Shown here one piece after another: positions 18,081-18,379 of a stretch of DNA of 18,379 bases. Source of the stretch: Terana coerulea (taxonomy: Eukaryota > Basidiomycota > Agaricomycetes > Polyporales > Phanerochaetaceae); the NCBI GenBank assembly GCA_024811115.1, contig JAKOGH010000581.1, forward strand, positions 1-18,379. Reading direction: 5' to 3'. Made by a program: the position numbers and the translations under genes. Each line of letters starts with the position of its first letter. Within the stretch, counting starts at the first letter, position 1. A model generated the notes under the pieces. It was not told the origin of the DNA, searched no databases, and saw only the letters and a list, made by a program, of their open reading frames with translations.

Positions 18081-18180
18081 CTCCGAATCTCGCGATCTCT
18101 TCTCCGCCGTTCTCTTTCTTACGCACCCACAAAGGGCCAATCCCCTTCCTCCTATTTTTCCTCTTCTTCCTACATTATTC
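18081..18180 (+). promoter_or_regulatory. Pyrimidine-rich tract upstream of a plus-strand gene
   Basis: C and T dominate this stretch on plus (runs such as CTCTTCTCCGCCGTTCTCTTTCTT and CCTCTTCTTCC, each broken by few purines), ending shortly before ATG at 18217. CT-rich tracts near the transcription start are a known feature of fungal promoters. Confidence 0.5.
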
Positions 18181-18216
18181 CTCTGCCTACTTACGATACC
18201 CCATAATTTATTTTTC

Positions 18217-18379
18217 ATGGCGATTCACAGGGGACCTCTCAGGCTAGGCCGTGACAAGCAGCGCCATATTTCGGAGACCAATACCAATCCCACGGCTGAG
18301 TCAGACGTTTCGGTTGAGGGACATCGATGGATATATCCGATGTCCATCTTGATCCGCAAGAGCTCACACCCACGGAAGA
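18217..18379 (+). CDS. Start of a gene of unknown function, cut by the window end
   Basis: After the CT-rich tract an ATG at 18217 opens a frame without stop for 54 codons to the window edge (MAIHRGPLRLGRDKQRHISE at the start). A second ATG at 18327, in another frame, reads MDISDVHLDPQELTPTE and also looks coding, so the true start may be there or an intron may join them. Nothing is recognised. The gene would be divergent from the hypothetical gene on minus. Confidence 0.4.
   Translation, partial: MAIHRGPLRLGRDKQRHISETNTNPTAESDVSVEGHRWIYPMSILIRKSSHPRK

Overview
The window looks like nuclear DNA of a mushroom-forming basidiomycete (Agaricomycetes). The genes are split by many short GT..AG introns, mostly 48-115 nt. 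Other pointers are the proteins with relatives in that group, a tRNA-Ala with a 10-nt intron, a pyrimidine-rich tract ahead of a start codon, and decayed LINE and hAT elements.

Layout, left to right. (1) 1-3332, minus: an 11-exon mitochondrial D-lactate dehydrogenase (cytochrome) gene whose 3' end lies outside the window. (2) 3761-6583: a 5'-truncated, decayed LINE-type retrotransposon on the minus strand, with a poly(A) tail and a perfect 14-bp target-site duplication (TSD). (3) 6877-11812, minus: a decayed gene for a helical, coiled-coil-like protein of unknown function. It is split by a 3198-bp non-autonomous hAT-type element (7571-10768) with 26-bp perfect terminal inverted repeats (TIRs) and an 8-bp TSD. 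Inside that element are two inverted copies of a 357-bp hAT-like MITE and a captured, intron-containing host-like gene fragment. No transposase is visible. (4) 12131-12213, minus: tRNA-Ala(AGC). (5) 12566-13050, plus: an intact two-exon gene for a 138-aa protein whose first 20 residues copy the histone H3 tail and whose C-terminal half is a coiled coil. (6) 13461-14597, plus: a secreted, single-pass membrane protein with a Ser/Gly repeat. (7) 14686-15123, minus: an intronless 145-aa hypothetical protein. (8) 15414-16662, minus: a D-isomer-specific 2-hydroxyacid dehydrogenase (glyoxylate/hydroxypyruvate reductase type). (9) 17443-18379: a weakly supported hypothetical gene on minus and the 5' end of a likely gene on plus, divergently arranged.

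The two dehydrogenases both act on D-2-hydroxyacids but lie about 12 kb apart, so no operon-like link is implied. The most interesting item is the H3-tail-mimic/coiled-coil gene. It keeps K4 and K9 but has arginine at the K14 and K18 positions. Second is the hAT element that carries a gene fragment and interrupts a reading frame that reads straight across its empty site. Three otherwise well-preserved genes each need exactly one extra base in a short homopolymer to stay in frame. This points to consensus sequencing errors or to very recent inactivation.
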